DNA of 6,405 nt from Planctomycetota bacterium (GTDB taxonomy: Bacteria; Planctomycetota; Planctomycetia; Planctomycetales; Planctomycetaceae): the NCBI GenBank assembly GCA_024278285.1, contig JAJRTM010000011.1, positions 1 through 6,405 on the forward strand. Direction: 5' to 3'. The notes below the pieces were generated by a model that saw nothing but the letters and a program-made list of their open reading frames with translations, was not told the DNA's origin and ran no database searches. Both the position numbers and the translations under genes were made by a program. Shown here one piece after another: positions 1 to 6,247 of the stretch. Every line of letters begins with the position of its first letter. Positions within the stretch are counted from its first letter, which is position 1.

Positions 1-294
1 ATGCCCGACTGGACAAACTGGCTGAAAAGAATCCCACTAGTCACCCCCTGGCGGCAATGGATAAAAGAGGCGATCAACACGCCGCTCGAAGCGCGTGTCG
101 AACTGTCTCCCAATCAGTTTGTCAGCAAACGCATACGGCAAGGGTATAACCTCCTCATCAATTTATTGCAAACAATTGCCGGACATTTTGGCGCATGGGT
201 GCAAAATGGAGATTTGCGGAACTATCTGGCTTATATTTTTGTAATTGTCTGCCTGATTCTGCTCGCATTTACTATCGGGGGGCTGTTGCCATGA
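1..294 (+). CDS. HyfB/NuoL-like antiporter subunit, C-terminal end (5' truncated by window)
   Basis: The 97 visible residues look like the C-terminal tail of a HyfB-type proton-conducting transporter subunit, a family of roughly 650-700 residues. They comprise a hydrophilic stretch with W-rich and basic segments, an amphipathic stretch (about 44-70), and one final membrane helix (about 75-95) introduced by a W-V-Q-N-G-D-L-R-N-Y-L-A-Y-I-F motif. That motif resembles the end of HyfB/HycC proteins. The window opens on an ATG, but this is probably an internal Met, because a lone 97-residue tail would lack the whole antiporter core. In the complex, this family forms an antiporter-like module in the membrane arm. 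The stop overlaps the next start as ATGA (291-294), so the gene belongs to the same operon. The family call rests on a short tail and on context; I cannot see the upstream part. Confidence 0.72.
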   Translation: MPDWTNWLKRIPLVTPWRQWIKEAINTPLEARVELSPNQFVSKRIRQGYNLLINLLQTIAGHFGAWVQNGDLRNYLAYIFVIVCLILLAFTIGGLLP

Positions 295-1166
295 ATATCC
301 CAGACATAAACGTAAGCCAGATCGTCTACTTGCTTTTATTTGCAGCCATCGCGCCGGCCGTAGACAGCGTACATCATCGCTGGCAGGCGCGGCAGCAACA
401 AAGGCGGCGGGGGAAGCCACTTCTGCAACCCTATCGGGATTTGATAAAATTATGGCGCAAAGAGCCTATCGTGCCGCCGTCGCCAACGTCTTGGATTTAT
501 CTGCTTACGCATTGGCTCTCGTTTGCCTGTTATCTGTTGTTGGGATGGGCGTACTTATCTTCGTCAACGGTGGATATGTTAACTGCCGTTTATCTGTTAG
601 GATTTGCCCGTTTTGCTCAGGCGTTGGCGGGATGGGACAGCGGTACCCCTTTTAGCGGACTGGGCGGCAGCCGCGAACTATTTATCGGCATACTAGCCGA
701 ACCTGCCCTGATTTTGTTGGCGTTAATAGCCGTTTCCCTATCCCCATATCAATCAAGCGCCACTATTTTGGCAACGATTTTCCTCTCGTTGGCCGCAGCG
801 ATGCTGATGTTGGCAGAAGCAGGGCGGCTGCCTGCGGACAACCCGTCCTCGCATCTGGAACTGACCATGATTGCAAAAGGAACCCATCTGCCATATGCCG
901 GACGACATTTAGCGTTGCTGCGCTGGGGAGAGGCGATGAAGTTGACCTTCTTCTTACTCTTGCTTGCCGATTTATGGCTGCCGCGCGATCTTGCTCCCTC
1001 CTTCCAGTTTATACGATTATTGATACCGTTTGTTGGCGCAGTCGTTTTGGCCGTTATAGAAAACCGCTTGTTGAAATGGCAGTTACGCAAAATTCCGTTA
1101 CTGTTAACGATGGCGTTGGGCGCAGCGTTTACCGCTATTTTGATCGCCTACGTGGGAGGAAGGTAA
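291..1166 (+). CDS. HyfC/HycD/NuoH-like membrane anchor subunit
   Basis: This 291-residue integral membrane protein is of the complex I subunit 1 (NuoH) / HycD-HyfC family, which links the membrane arm to the peripheral catalytic arm near the quinone-site region. Visible landmarks are an N-terminal helix (about 9-24), then the cytoplasmic motif R-R-R-G-K-P-L-L-Q-P-Y-R-D-L-I-K-L (38-54), which matches the family's Q-P-Y-R-D-L-x-K-L signature. G-G-S-R-E-L-F-I-G-I-L-A-E-P-A-L follows at 125-140, with Glu129 and Glu137. A-E-A-G-R-L-P-A-D-N-P-S-S-H-L-E-L-T-M spans 175-193, the acidic loop typical of the family. Further hydrophobic helices run to the C-terminus. Length is close to that of HycD/HyfC (about 300-320). 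The ATG at 291 overlaps the upstream stop; an in-frame ATG at 195 would overlap the previous gene by 100 nt and add a stretch with no family match. Hydrogenase gene symbols are withheld because the partner large subunit lacks a NiFe site. Confidence 0.9.
   Translation: MNIPDINVSQIVYLLLFAAIAPAVDSVHHRWQARQQQRRRGKPLLQPYRDLIKLWRKEPIVPPSPTSWIYLLTHWLSFACYLLLGWAYLSSSTVDMLTAVYLLGFARFAQALAGWDSGTPFSGLGGSRELFIGILAEPALILLALIAVSLSPYQSSATILATIFLSLAAAMLMLAEAGRLPADNPSSHLELTMIAKGTHLPYAGRHLALLRWGEAMKLTFFLLLLADLWLPRDLAPSFQFIRLLIPFVGAVVLAVIENRLLKWQLRKIPLLLTMALGAAFTAILIAYVGGR
1154..1163 (+). promoter_or_regulatory. Strong Shine-Dalgarno site for the HyfE-like gene
   Basis: G-G-G-A-G-G-A-A-G-G lies in the last codons of the HyfC-like gene, with 6 nt between its end and the ATG at 1170. 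It is the best ribosome binding site in the operon, and it supports the 1170 start and tight coupling to the upstream gene. Confidence 0.7.
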
Positions 1167-1169
1167 ACA

Positions 1170-1928
1170 ATGTCTGTTTTATTTCGCGGGGCGTTAATTT
1201 TAGTGATCGGAACGGCCGTGTACGCAGCTATAACGAATAAACTAAACAACAAACTAACCAGCTACCTTTGGCAATCTTCCCTACTGGTTGCGATCAGCTT
1301 CATGGGGATATTTCTTTTTGAGAAACTGAACTGGATACTTGCGTTGGGAATTATGGTTGCCCCCTTGACTCGCGCCTTTGCTGTTCGTCCATTCATGGCA
1401 CTAACGACGGTTGAACCGCCTCCCACAAAACGAGCGGCGAGATCGCGATTGAGACGATTATGGAGAGAGTTCATAGACACTAGCTGGGCAGAGCCATATT
1501 GGCGCGAATATGGAACCTCCCGTTTAGGACAAATCAGCACAATTGTTGCGATTGCGTTACTAACCTCTTTAGCCTATGGAACTGCCTTTTCACTGATCCC
1601 ATTAGCTTCAGATACCTCCGACATTAAGAAAATAATCTCTCATGGTTTGGCAGCCTCCCTTTCTCTCCTGTTGATTGGATTCTTTTCGATGCTAAACGAA
1701 GAAGACACTTCCTCGCATATCATGGGGCTACTGGTCATGGAAAACGGGATGTTTTTGGCGGCCATCGTTTTTCTGGCGGATACGGATTTTCTTTTTTCGT
1801 TTTTCATTGGCTTGTTCATGTACGTGGCGCTGACATTATTCATCTTGTCTATTTTCGCGCCGCGCCTGCATCGCGCATCAAAGAGTGCTTTTATCGGCGA
1901 CCAAACTGAGTTAAGAGAATACAAATGA
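1170..1928 (+). CDS. HyfE-like (NuoK-related) membrane subunit
   Basis: This 252-residue membrane protein is of the hydrogenase-4 HyfE family (called HycP in the related mycobacterial locus), whose C-terminal half is related to NuoK. The diagnostic motif is H-I-M-G-L-L-V-M-E-N-G-M-F-L at 183-196. Its Glu191 corresponds to the membrane-embedded Glu of NuoK/MrpC/HyfE, thought to lie on the proton path between the antiporter modules and the peripheral arm. Predicted helices are about 5-22, 33-50, 54-72, 121-142, 157-174, 183-202 and 208-230. Between helices 3 and 4 is a long hydrophilic loop (about 76-118) rich in Arg and Trp, which makes the protein about 35 residues longer than E. coli HyfE (216). 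The gene starts 3 nt after the HyfC-like stop, behind a strong ribosome site. Its stop overlaps the start of the HyfF-like gene (ATGA, 1925-1928). Confidence 0.9.
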   Translation: MSVLFRGALILVIGTAVYAAITNKLNNKLTSYLWQSSLLVAISFMGIFLFEKLNWILALGIMVAPLTRAFAVRPFMALTTVEPPPTKRAARSRLRRLWREFIDTSWAEPYWREYGTSRLGQISTIVAIALLTSLAYGTAFSLIPLASDTSDIKKIISHGLAASLSLLLIGFFSMLNEEDTSSHIMGLLVMENGMFLAAIVFLADTDFLFSFFIGLFMYVALTLFILSIFAPRLHRASKSAFIGDQTELREYK

Positions 1929-3526
1929 CCGGTATACTGTTGTTGGGAGTGATCCTTCCGTTTGCTATTCCTATCCTGATTTACTTGCCGCTGCGTCACA
2001 AAACACCTCTGCTTGCTAAGCGTTGGCTGCCATCCTTTGTTGCCGGGCTGTCGCTTGCCTTTTCAATTGCTCTCGCTATCGATGTAACCCATAACGCAAC
2101 CAATAATGAGCCTGAATTTTCAAAGACAGTTTTATTCTTTGTTGATATCCACGTGGACGCCCTGAGCGCATATTTCCTGTTGTTGGTCAATACAGTCGCC
2201 TTCTTTGCCGCTTTACATATCCCCTCTTTTCTTGAAGCTGACAGCGAACGGCCGTCAACCAGAGTATCAGAACCCACCCAAAATTGGTTCCATCAAATCG
2301 TGCGGTGGTTAAACCAAAAACTCAGCACAGAACCGGCGTTTTTGCTGTTATTCAGCTCGTTCCACGTTAGCATGTTGCTTGTGCCGCTTATGGACAATCT
2401 GGCCCTGTTATGGTTGTTCATTGAAATCACGACCATTGTCTCCGCACCACTAGTTGGTTATCGGCAAGATGTTAAAGCGGAAGAAGCCGCCTTCAAATAC
2501 ATCATCCTATCTTCGACCGGCATTTTATTCGCTTTTCTTGCCACCATTTTCCTAATCGGAAACGTTCCCCCTGAACTGGCGGGTTTAGAGGGATTGAACT
2601 GGTCTACGCTGCGAGATAACCTACCCCCAAAGTCAAACATTCCTTTTGTAGAGTTTATTTTCCTGCTTGCGCTATTAGGATACGGTACGAAGGCCGGATT
2701 TTTCCTTTTGCATACCTGGCTGCCAGACGCGCATGGGCAAGCCCCCTCTCCTGTGAGCGCCTTGCTATCCGGCGTTTTACTAAAATCTGCGCTTTACGCT
2801 ATTTTACGTTTCTACGTCATTACAAACCTGGCATTAGGCGATCAAGGCGCGTTCACATCTTCCATATTGTTGGCGGTAGGGCTGGTCTCGCTTGTCGCAG
2901 CCGCGCTATTCATCCTGAAAGAGAATCGCTTTAAGCGCGTAATGGCCTATCACAGTTTAGAATATATCGGCATTATCACCTTTGCCATCGGGCTGGGAAC
3001 ATCCCTTTCTATTTATAGCGCGTTATTTTTGATGTTGGCGCACGCTTTGATCAAAGCATTGATGTTTCTCGGTTATGGATTAGTTAAGCGAGCGTATGCC
3101 CAAAACGGTATCCATGAAGCCGCCGATATTACAGGCGTGTTCCAGCAGATGCCTGCTGCCAGTCTAGTTTTGTCATTGGGTGGATTGGCGTTAGTGGGCG
3201 TACCCCCGTTTGGTGTTTTTCTGAGCAAGTTTATGATTTTGTGGACGGCCATTCATATTGCCCAAGCCAAGCCCCTGTACAGCGTCGCCATCGGACTCTT
3301 TCTTCTGTCTATCGCCCTGATTTTCGCCGGATTGGTGAATCATCTGGGTAAATTACTCTTGGGAAAGTCGCCCGTTGTCATCCAAGCTGATAAGCAAAGG
3401 CGACTTTTATTTGTAACGCTATTCATATTACTTGCCATCATTTTTGGGCTAGGTTTTAGTACATGGCCGATTACGCCGCTTCTGACAAACAGCGTTGAGA
3501 TTTTATGTCGGGGAGCCTGTTCATGA
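1925..3526 (+). CDS. HyfF/NuoL-M-N-like proton-translocating antiporter subunit
   Basis: This 533-residue polytopic protein is of the proton-conducting transporter (NuoL/M/N, MrpA/D, HyfB/D/F) family; HyfF is of similar size (526). Key proton-path residues are present: Glu167 in L-L-W-L-F-I-E-I-T-T, Lys191 in F-K-Y-I-I-L-S-S, and Lys256 with His263 in K-A-G-F-F-L-L-H-T-W-L-P-D-A-H (256-270). Lys287, Lys377 (L-A-H-A-L-I-K-A-L-M-F, 371-381) and Lys435 (F-L-S-K-F) are also in place. The intact charged chain suggests a working H+ (or Na+) channel. A hydrophilic loop at about 103-135 is longer than in the HyfF sequences I can recall. As a HyfF-type subunit it should be the antiporter closest to the HyfE-like subunit. 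Both ends overlap neighbouring genes by ATGA. Ion specificity cannot be read from the sequence. Confidence 0.92.
   Translation: MTGILLLGVILPFAIPILIYLPLRHKTPLLAKRWLPSFVAGLSLAFSIALAIDVTHNATNNEPEFSKTVLFFVDIHVDALSAYFLLLVNTVAFFAALHIPSFLEADSERPSTRVSEPTQNWFHQIVRWLNQKLSTEPAFLLLFSSFHVSMLLVPLMDNLALLWLFIEITTIVSAPLVGYRQDVKAEEAAFKYIILSSTGILFAFLATIFLIGNVPPELAGLEGLNWSTLRDNLPPKSNIPFVEFIFLLALLGYGTKAGFFLLHTWLPDAHGQAPSPVSALLSGVLLKSALYAILRFYVITNLALGDQGAFTSSILLAVGLVSLVAAALFILKENRFKRVMAYHSLEYIGIITFAIGLGTSLSIYSALFLMLAHALIKALMFLGYGLVKRAYAQNGIHEAADITGVFQQMPAASLVLSLGGLALVGVPPFGVFLSKFMILWTAIHIAQAKPLYSVAIGLFLLSIALIFAGLVNHLGKLLLGKSPVVIQADKQRRLLFVTLFILLAIIFGLGFSTWPITPLLTNSVEILCRGACS
3510..3515 (+). promoter_or_regulatory. 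Shine-Dalgarno site that fixes the large-subunit start
   Basis: G-G-G-G-A-G sits 7 nt before the ATG at 3523. That ATG also gives the same ATGA overlap with the upstream stop that is used at two other junctions. The competing in-frame ATG at 3505 has only a weak G-A-G-A upstream and would add six residues (M-S-G-S-L-F), so 3523 is preferred. Confidence 0.6.
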
Positions 3527-5154
3527 CAACAGATTGGAACGCTATTTTGGCTGACTGCCAAGAAAAGGGGGACGTGCGCTATCGGCGCGAGTCAAACCAA
3601 ACGCATTTTATTATTCATGACCGTGACGATCTGCTGGCATTGTGCAAATCTTTGCGCGAGATTGGCGCGTATCTTGTCACGGTTGTCGCCAACGATGAAA
3701 GGGAATTGGTAAACGGCAGTTATAAACGCTACCACTACTTCTCCCACCCCACCGCGGACCAATTCCTGATTTTGGAATGGCAATCAGATCGCGCCGACGA
3801 TTTTCCCTCCATTCAAAAACAATTCCCCGCCGTCGCCGCCTTTGTCAACAAGAGCGACGCCGCCATCAATGAATCAAGTCAGATGATGATTGTGGGGCCA
3901 AATCACGCCGGTATCATTGAGTCTGGGCAATTCCGCTTCCAAATCATGGGCGAGCAAATCAATCAAGTCCAATTTCGCTTTGGTTGGAAAAAACGCAACA
4001 TTGAAAAGCTGTTCACGACCAACTTCACCTTGCTGGACGGCTGGCAATTAGCGGAAAAAGTTGTCGGCGATTCCGCTTTTGCTCACTCATTAGCTTACTG
4101 CCGCGCCGTTGAATCATTGGCGGGCGTTGATGTACCGGAAACGGCCGTTTACCTGCGCGGCCTGTTTCTGGAACTAGAGCGCCTATACAACCACATCCGC
4201 AACTACAAAGCCTTAGCCAACGATGTGGCCGCCCATCAAATCAGCACCGAATTGTCCGTACTGTGGCAATATCTCATGGAGTTGAACGAGCGGCTCTCTG
4301 GACACCGGTTATTGTTTGGCGTGAATCGGCCGGGCGGCGTAACGTTGCCAGACGCCGTAAAAAACATCTCCCACGACAGCGTCAATCGCGCCCTGTCTGA
4401 AATCAGCGTGGGAAGAGTGAACTCGCTGCCAGCATTTTTAGATCAATTCCTTAAATTTGGGGACAAACTGCTCAATTCCGCCAGTTATCAAGAACGCGCC
4501 AGCATAGGTATCCTGACCAAAGCGAACGCTGTACGTCTGGGAGCAAGAGGAGTAACGGCAAGGGCGTCTAACTGGAAGACAAAAGAGGATGGGGATGCTG
4601 TTTTAATACGCTTTGATTTTCGGCTAAACCACCCATATGGCGTTTACAAAACAGATGCCGCCCTGCGCGACAAAATTCTGACTACTGAACCGGAACTGCC
4701 AGAACAACGTCTGAGAAGCCATGAAATGCGCGGCGACGTATACGCCAGAACGCATCTGCGCCTGCTGGAGATCAGAACTTCCGTTGCCATCATACAATCC
4801 TTACTCACGCATCTGGAAACCATGATGTTTGATACGCCGCTGCACGCTCCCGTTGAACGGGCACTCCAACGCACCCCCAATTTTGAATTTGCGCTTGGTT
4901 ATGCCGAAGGGTGGCGCGGAGACGTGGTCTACTGGTTGATGAAGGATAGATTCGGTCAAATTTATCGTTGTCAGGTACGCGATCCTTCTCGTTTCAATTG
5001 GGCGGCATTGAAAGCGGCCGTTGACCGCCATCAGCTTCCACCAATCTACATCAAGCAGTACCCTAAAACGCAAAATCCGGCCATCATCATCCAACCCGAT
5101 TTTCCGCTCGTCAACCAATCGTTTAATTTATCCTATGCTGGATATGTTTTATAA
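3523..5154 (+). CDS. NuoCD/HyfG-like large subunit lacking the NiFe-binding cysteines (Ehr type)
   Basis: This 543-residue fusion protein has an N-terminal NuoC-like domain (about 1-110) and a NuoD/hydrogenase-large-subunit-like domain (about 122-543). The second domain is recognised from G-P-N-H-A-G-I-I-E-S-G-Q-F-R-F (125-139), I-M-G-E (141-144), A-F-A-H-S-L-A-Y-C-R-A-V-E (185-197), V-P-E (204-206) and E-L-E-R-L-Y-N-H (217-224). In HycE/HyfG the first metal motif is V-C-G-I-C-G. Here it is V-V-G-D-S-A (180-185), and the C-terminal D-P-C-x-x-C is replaced by D-F-P-L-V-N (526-531) within a tail ending in S-Y-A-G-Y-V-L. All four NiFe ligands are therefore absent and it cannot be an ordinary hydrogenase. 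The usual H-R-G-I-E reads K-R-N-I-E (157-161). The NuoC-like part lacks the E-R-E-x-x-D signature and is shortened. It should sit on the cytoplasmic side, packed against the small subunit. This pattern fits the energy-converting hydrogenase-related (Ehr) family, whose substrate is unknown; quinone or another electron acceptor is possible. Confidence 0.9.
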   Translation: MTTDWNAILADCQEKGDVRYRRESNQTHFIIHDRDDLLALCKSLREIGAYLVTVVANDERELVNGSYKRYHYFSHPTADQFLILEWQSDRADDFPSIQKQFPAVAAFVNKSDAAINESSQMMIVGPNHAGIIESGQFRFQIMGEQINQVQFRFGWKKRNIEKLFTTNFTLLDGWQLAEKVVGDSAFAHSLAYCRAVESLAGVDVPETAVYLRGLFLELERLYNHIRNYKALANDVAAHQISTELSVLWQYLMELNERLSGHRLLFGVNRPGGVTLPDAVKNISHDSVNRALSEISVGRVNSLPAFLDQFLKFGDKLLNSASYQERASIGILTKANAVRLGARGVTARASNWKTKEDGDAVLIRFDFRLNHPYGVYKTDAALRDKILTTEPELPEQRLRSHEMRGDVYARTHLRLLEIRTSVAIIQSLLTHLETMMFDTPLHAPVERALQRTPNFEFALGYAEGWRGDVVYWLMKDRFGQIYRCQVRDPSRFNWAALKAAVDRHQLPPIYIKQYPKTQNPAIIIQPDFPLVNQSFNLSYAGYVL

Positions 5155-5162
5155 AAGGTGAT
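5155..5162 (+). promoter_or_regulatory. Shine-Dalgarno site for the small Fe-S subunit
   Basis: A-A-A-G-G-T-G-A-T-type sequence lies directly after the large-subunit stop, 5 nt before the ATG at 5168. An ATG at 5163 is out of frame and meets a stop after two codons, so 5168 is the start. Confidence 0.5.
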
Positions 5163-5167
5163 ATGCC

Positions 5168-5608
5168 ATGACAACACAGCAAAAGTTACACACCCGCGAC
5201 TTAGGAATACAGCCGACCAATCAATCTCTGTTTTATCTGCATTTTGATTGCGGTTCCTGCAACGGATGCGAACTGGAGCTTGCATCCTTAACCTCGCCTC
5301 TTTATGATGTGGAACGATTTGGTTTGGATCTGGTTGTCACTCCCTATCACGCTGATGTCATTGCGTTAACAGGCGTTTGCACACCAGAATTAGTCGAACC
5401 GATGCAGCGAACCTTGGAAGCAATGCCAGACCCTAAGCGAATCATCACCATTGGGGATTGCGCCCATGACGGCGGTATTTTTAAGGGGACGGACTGTGTG
5501 GCGAAACGGCCGTTAGCCATAAAAGATGCCATTGCAGCCCATGTTCCCGGCTGCCCCCCTCCACCCCATGTAATCATCACCGCATTACTCAAGCTGGAAT
5601 CGAAATAA
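5168..5608 (+). CDS. NuoB/HyfI-like small subunit with one [4Fe-4S] cluster
   Basis: This 146-residue soluble protein is of the NADH dehydrogenase 20 kDa / HycG-HyfI family. This is the electron-transfer subunit that carries the cluster nearest the active site (N2 in complex I, proximal cluster in hydrogenases). The binding motif is C-G-S-C-N-G-C-E-L-E at 28-37, with Cys31 and Cys34 as the likely first two ligands. Cys98 in I-G-D-C-A-H-D-G-G-I-F and Cys129 in P-G-C-P-P-P-P complete the set. Further cysteines at 28, 71 and 110 are not standard ligands. The protein is shorter than E. coli HyfI (252) and has no extra C-terminal ferredoxin part. It lies 13 nt after the large subunit. In E. coli hyf the ferredoxin-like hyfH sits between these two genes; here nothing does. 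The retained cluster shows the complex can still carry electrons to or from the large subunit even though the NiFe site is gone. Confidence 0.92.
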   Translation: MTTQQKLHTRDLGIQPTNQSLFYLHFDCGSCNGCELELASLTSPLYDVERFGLDLVVTPYHADVIALTGVCTPELVEPMQRTLEAMPDPKRIITIGDCAHDGGIFKGTDCVAKRPLAIKDAIAAHVPGCPPPPHVIITALLKLESK

Positions 5609-5786
5609 GCGCATCTTCTTCATAGCTTTACAAAATTTGTTATAGACTTGCCATGCTCTTGTCATACAATTTTCAAGCAAAGATGCCCTTGATTGACTAC
5701 CATATTCATAACAATTCACACCAATGAGTGATCTGGCTTGATTTAGAGCATTCGTTCTGAAGCGAGCCTCTGTAACGAGGTGTATC
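5609..5786 (+). other. AT-rich intergenic region at the end of the operon
   Basis: This 178-nt stretch has about 39% G+C. It holds no convincing rho-independent terminator and no well-spaced -35/-10 pair. A 7-bp inverted repeat (GCATCTT at 5611-5617, AAGATGC at 5680-5686) has a 62-nt loop, and a small odd-length palindrome ACAAAATTTGT lies at 5630-5640; neither is persuasive as a terminator. A minus-strand reading frame (5585-5827, TTG start, 80 codons) crosses the whole region. It could be a decayed fragment of an unrelated gene, but I recognise no family in it. Confidence 0.5.
5766..5782 (+). promoter_or_regulatory. Ribosome binding site of the 5787 gene, possibly in a small hairpin
   Basis: G-A-G-G-T-G (5777-5782) lies 4 nt before the ATG at 5787 and supports that start. 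The preceding C-C-T-C (5767-5770) can pair with its G-A-G-G (5777-5780), with one flanking G-U pair and a 6-nt loop, so the ribosome site could be partly hidden in the mRNA. The stem is short and may be chance. Confidence 0.35.
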
Positions 5787-6194
5787 ATGAACGGGACAGG
5801 GCAATTTGTATATATTATTCCTATCAATCAACACGAATCCATGACCAAATCTATCTTAGAGACTCTCCCTTTACGGCAGTTGTTATTGATGCCGGAGCAA
5901 GACATAGAAGACATGGATAAACAAGAACACAACAGTAACGGCGACACTCAAATGACCGAGCATACCCTTACAAAAACTATACCAATGATCACTATCCCCA
6001 AACGGAATCTTGATTTTTTAGAACTCGCTATGACAACAGTGGGGACAATCGGATTTACAATTGGTATCGAGAGCTTGTTTAACGGCTCTGTTTTCAGCTT
6101 TTGGCGTATTATTACGATTGCACTGAGCTTGGGATTAGGCGCAATGCTCGTAATTAGTGCCGTCATATTGCAATGGTATGAATCGCGTTCGTAG
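5787..6194 (+). CDS. Hypothetical protein with two C-terminal membrane helices
   Basis: I do not recognise this 135-residue protein. The N-terminal half (1-75) is hydrophilic, Met/Gln/Glu/Asp-rich and probably flexible (for example 36-58). Two hydrophobic segments follow, about 77-97 and 106-129, ending in a short charged tail (W-Y-E-S-R-S); a helical-hairpin membrane protein is the natural reading. The start at 5787 is chosen for its G-A-G-G-T-G ribosome site; internal Met codons at residues 19, 35, 43 and 56 have no comparable site. A shorter product beginning at one of them is still possible, since the N-terminal half overlaps a minus-strand frame and shows no conserved motif. The gene lies 178 nt after the operon and 53 nt before a carbonic-anhydrase-like gene, so it is more likely to belong with the latter than with the complex. 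Its role is unknown. Confidence 0.6.
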   Translation: MNGTGQFVYIIPINQHESMTKSILETLPLRQLLLMPEQDIEDMDKQEHNSNGDTQMTEHTLTKTIPMITIPKRNLDFLELAMTTVGTIGFTIGIESLFNGSVFSFWRIITIALSLGLGAMLVISAVILQWYESRS

Positions 6195-6247
6195 CATAGG
6201 ATACAGTTACTAACCTCGCGAGAGAGATAATAGATTAGGAGAATACG
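6195..6247 (+). promoter_or_regulatory. Short gap with Shine-Dalgarno site before the last gene
   Basis: T-A-G-G-A-G-A-A at 6236-6243 is placed well for the ATG at 6248. An 8-bp palindrome CTCGCGAG (6215-6222) is followed by a -10-like GATAAT (6226-6231), but no good -35 box is seen, so a separate promoter here is only a possibility. Confidence 0.45.

Noticed and set aside
195..290. Earlier start for the HyfC-like gene
   Set aside because: It would overlap the upstream gene by 100 nt, and the added residues have no family match; the ATGA start at 291 fits the operon pattern.
452..655. Alternative plus-strand frame inside the HyfC-like gene, with cysteine-rich end
   Set aside because: It lies wholly inside a conserved membrane subunit in another frame; the cysteines are by-products of the overlapping frame.
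3505..3522. Six-residue longer large subunit
   Set aside because: It has a weaker ribosome site than the ATG at 3523, which has GGGGAG at good spacing and an ATGA overlap.
3523..5154. Annotation as an active [NiFe] hydrogenase or formate hydrogenlyase large subunit
   Set aside because: All four metal-binding cysteines of the family are replaced, and no maturation or ferredoxin genes are visible.
291..5608. Annotation as a standard NADH dehydrogenase (complex I) operon
   Set aside because: The gene order, the HyfE-type subunit and the fused NuoCD-like subunit match the Hyf/Ehr layout; NuoA, NuoE-G, NuoI, NuoJ and NuoN are not present here.
5609..5786. Rho-independent terminator or sigma-70 promoter in the gap
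   Set aside because: No stable GC-rich stem with a T-run was found, and candidate -35 and -10 boxes have wrong spacing.
1556..6217. 12-nt direct repeat GTTACTAACCTC (1556-1567 and 6206-6217)
   Set aside because: About one such 12-mer match is expected by chance in a window this size; one copy is coding and no flanking similarity was seen.
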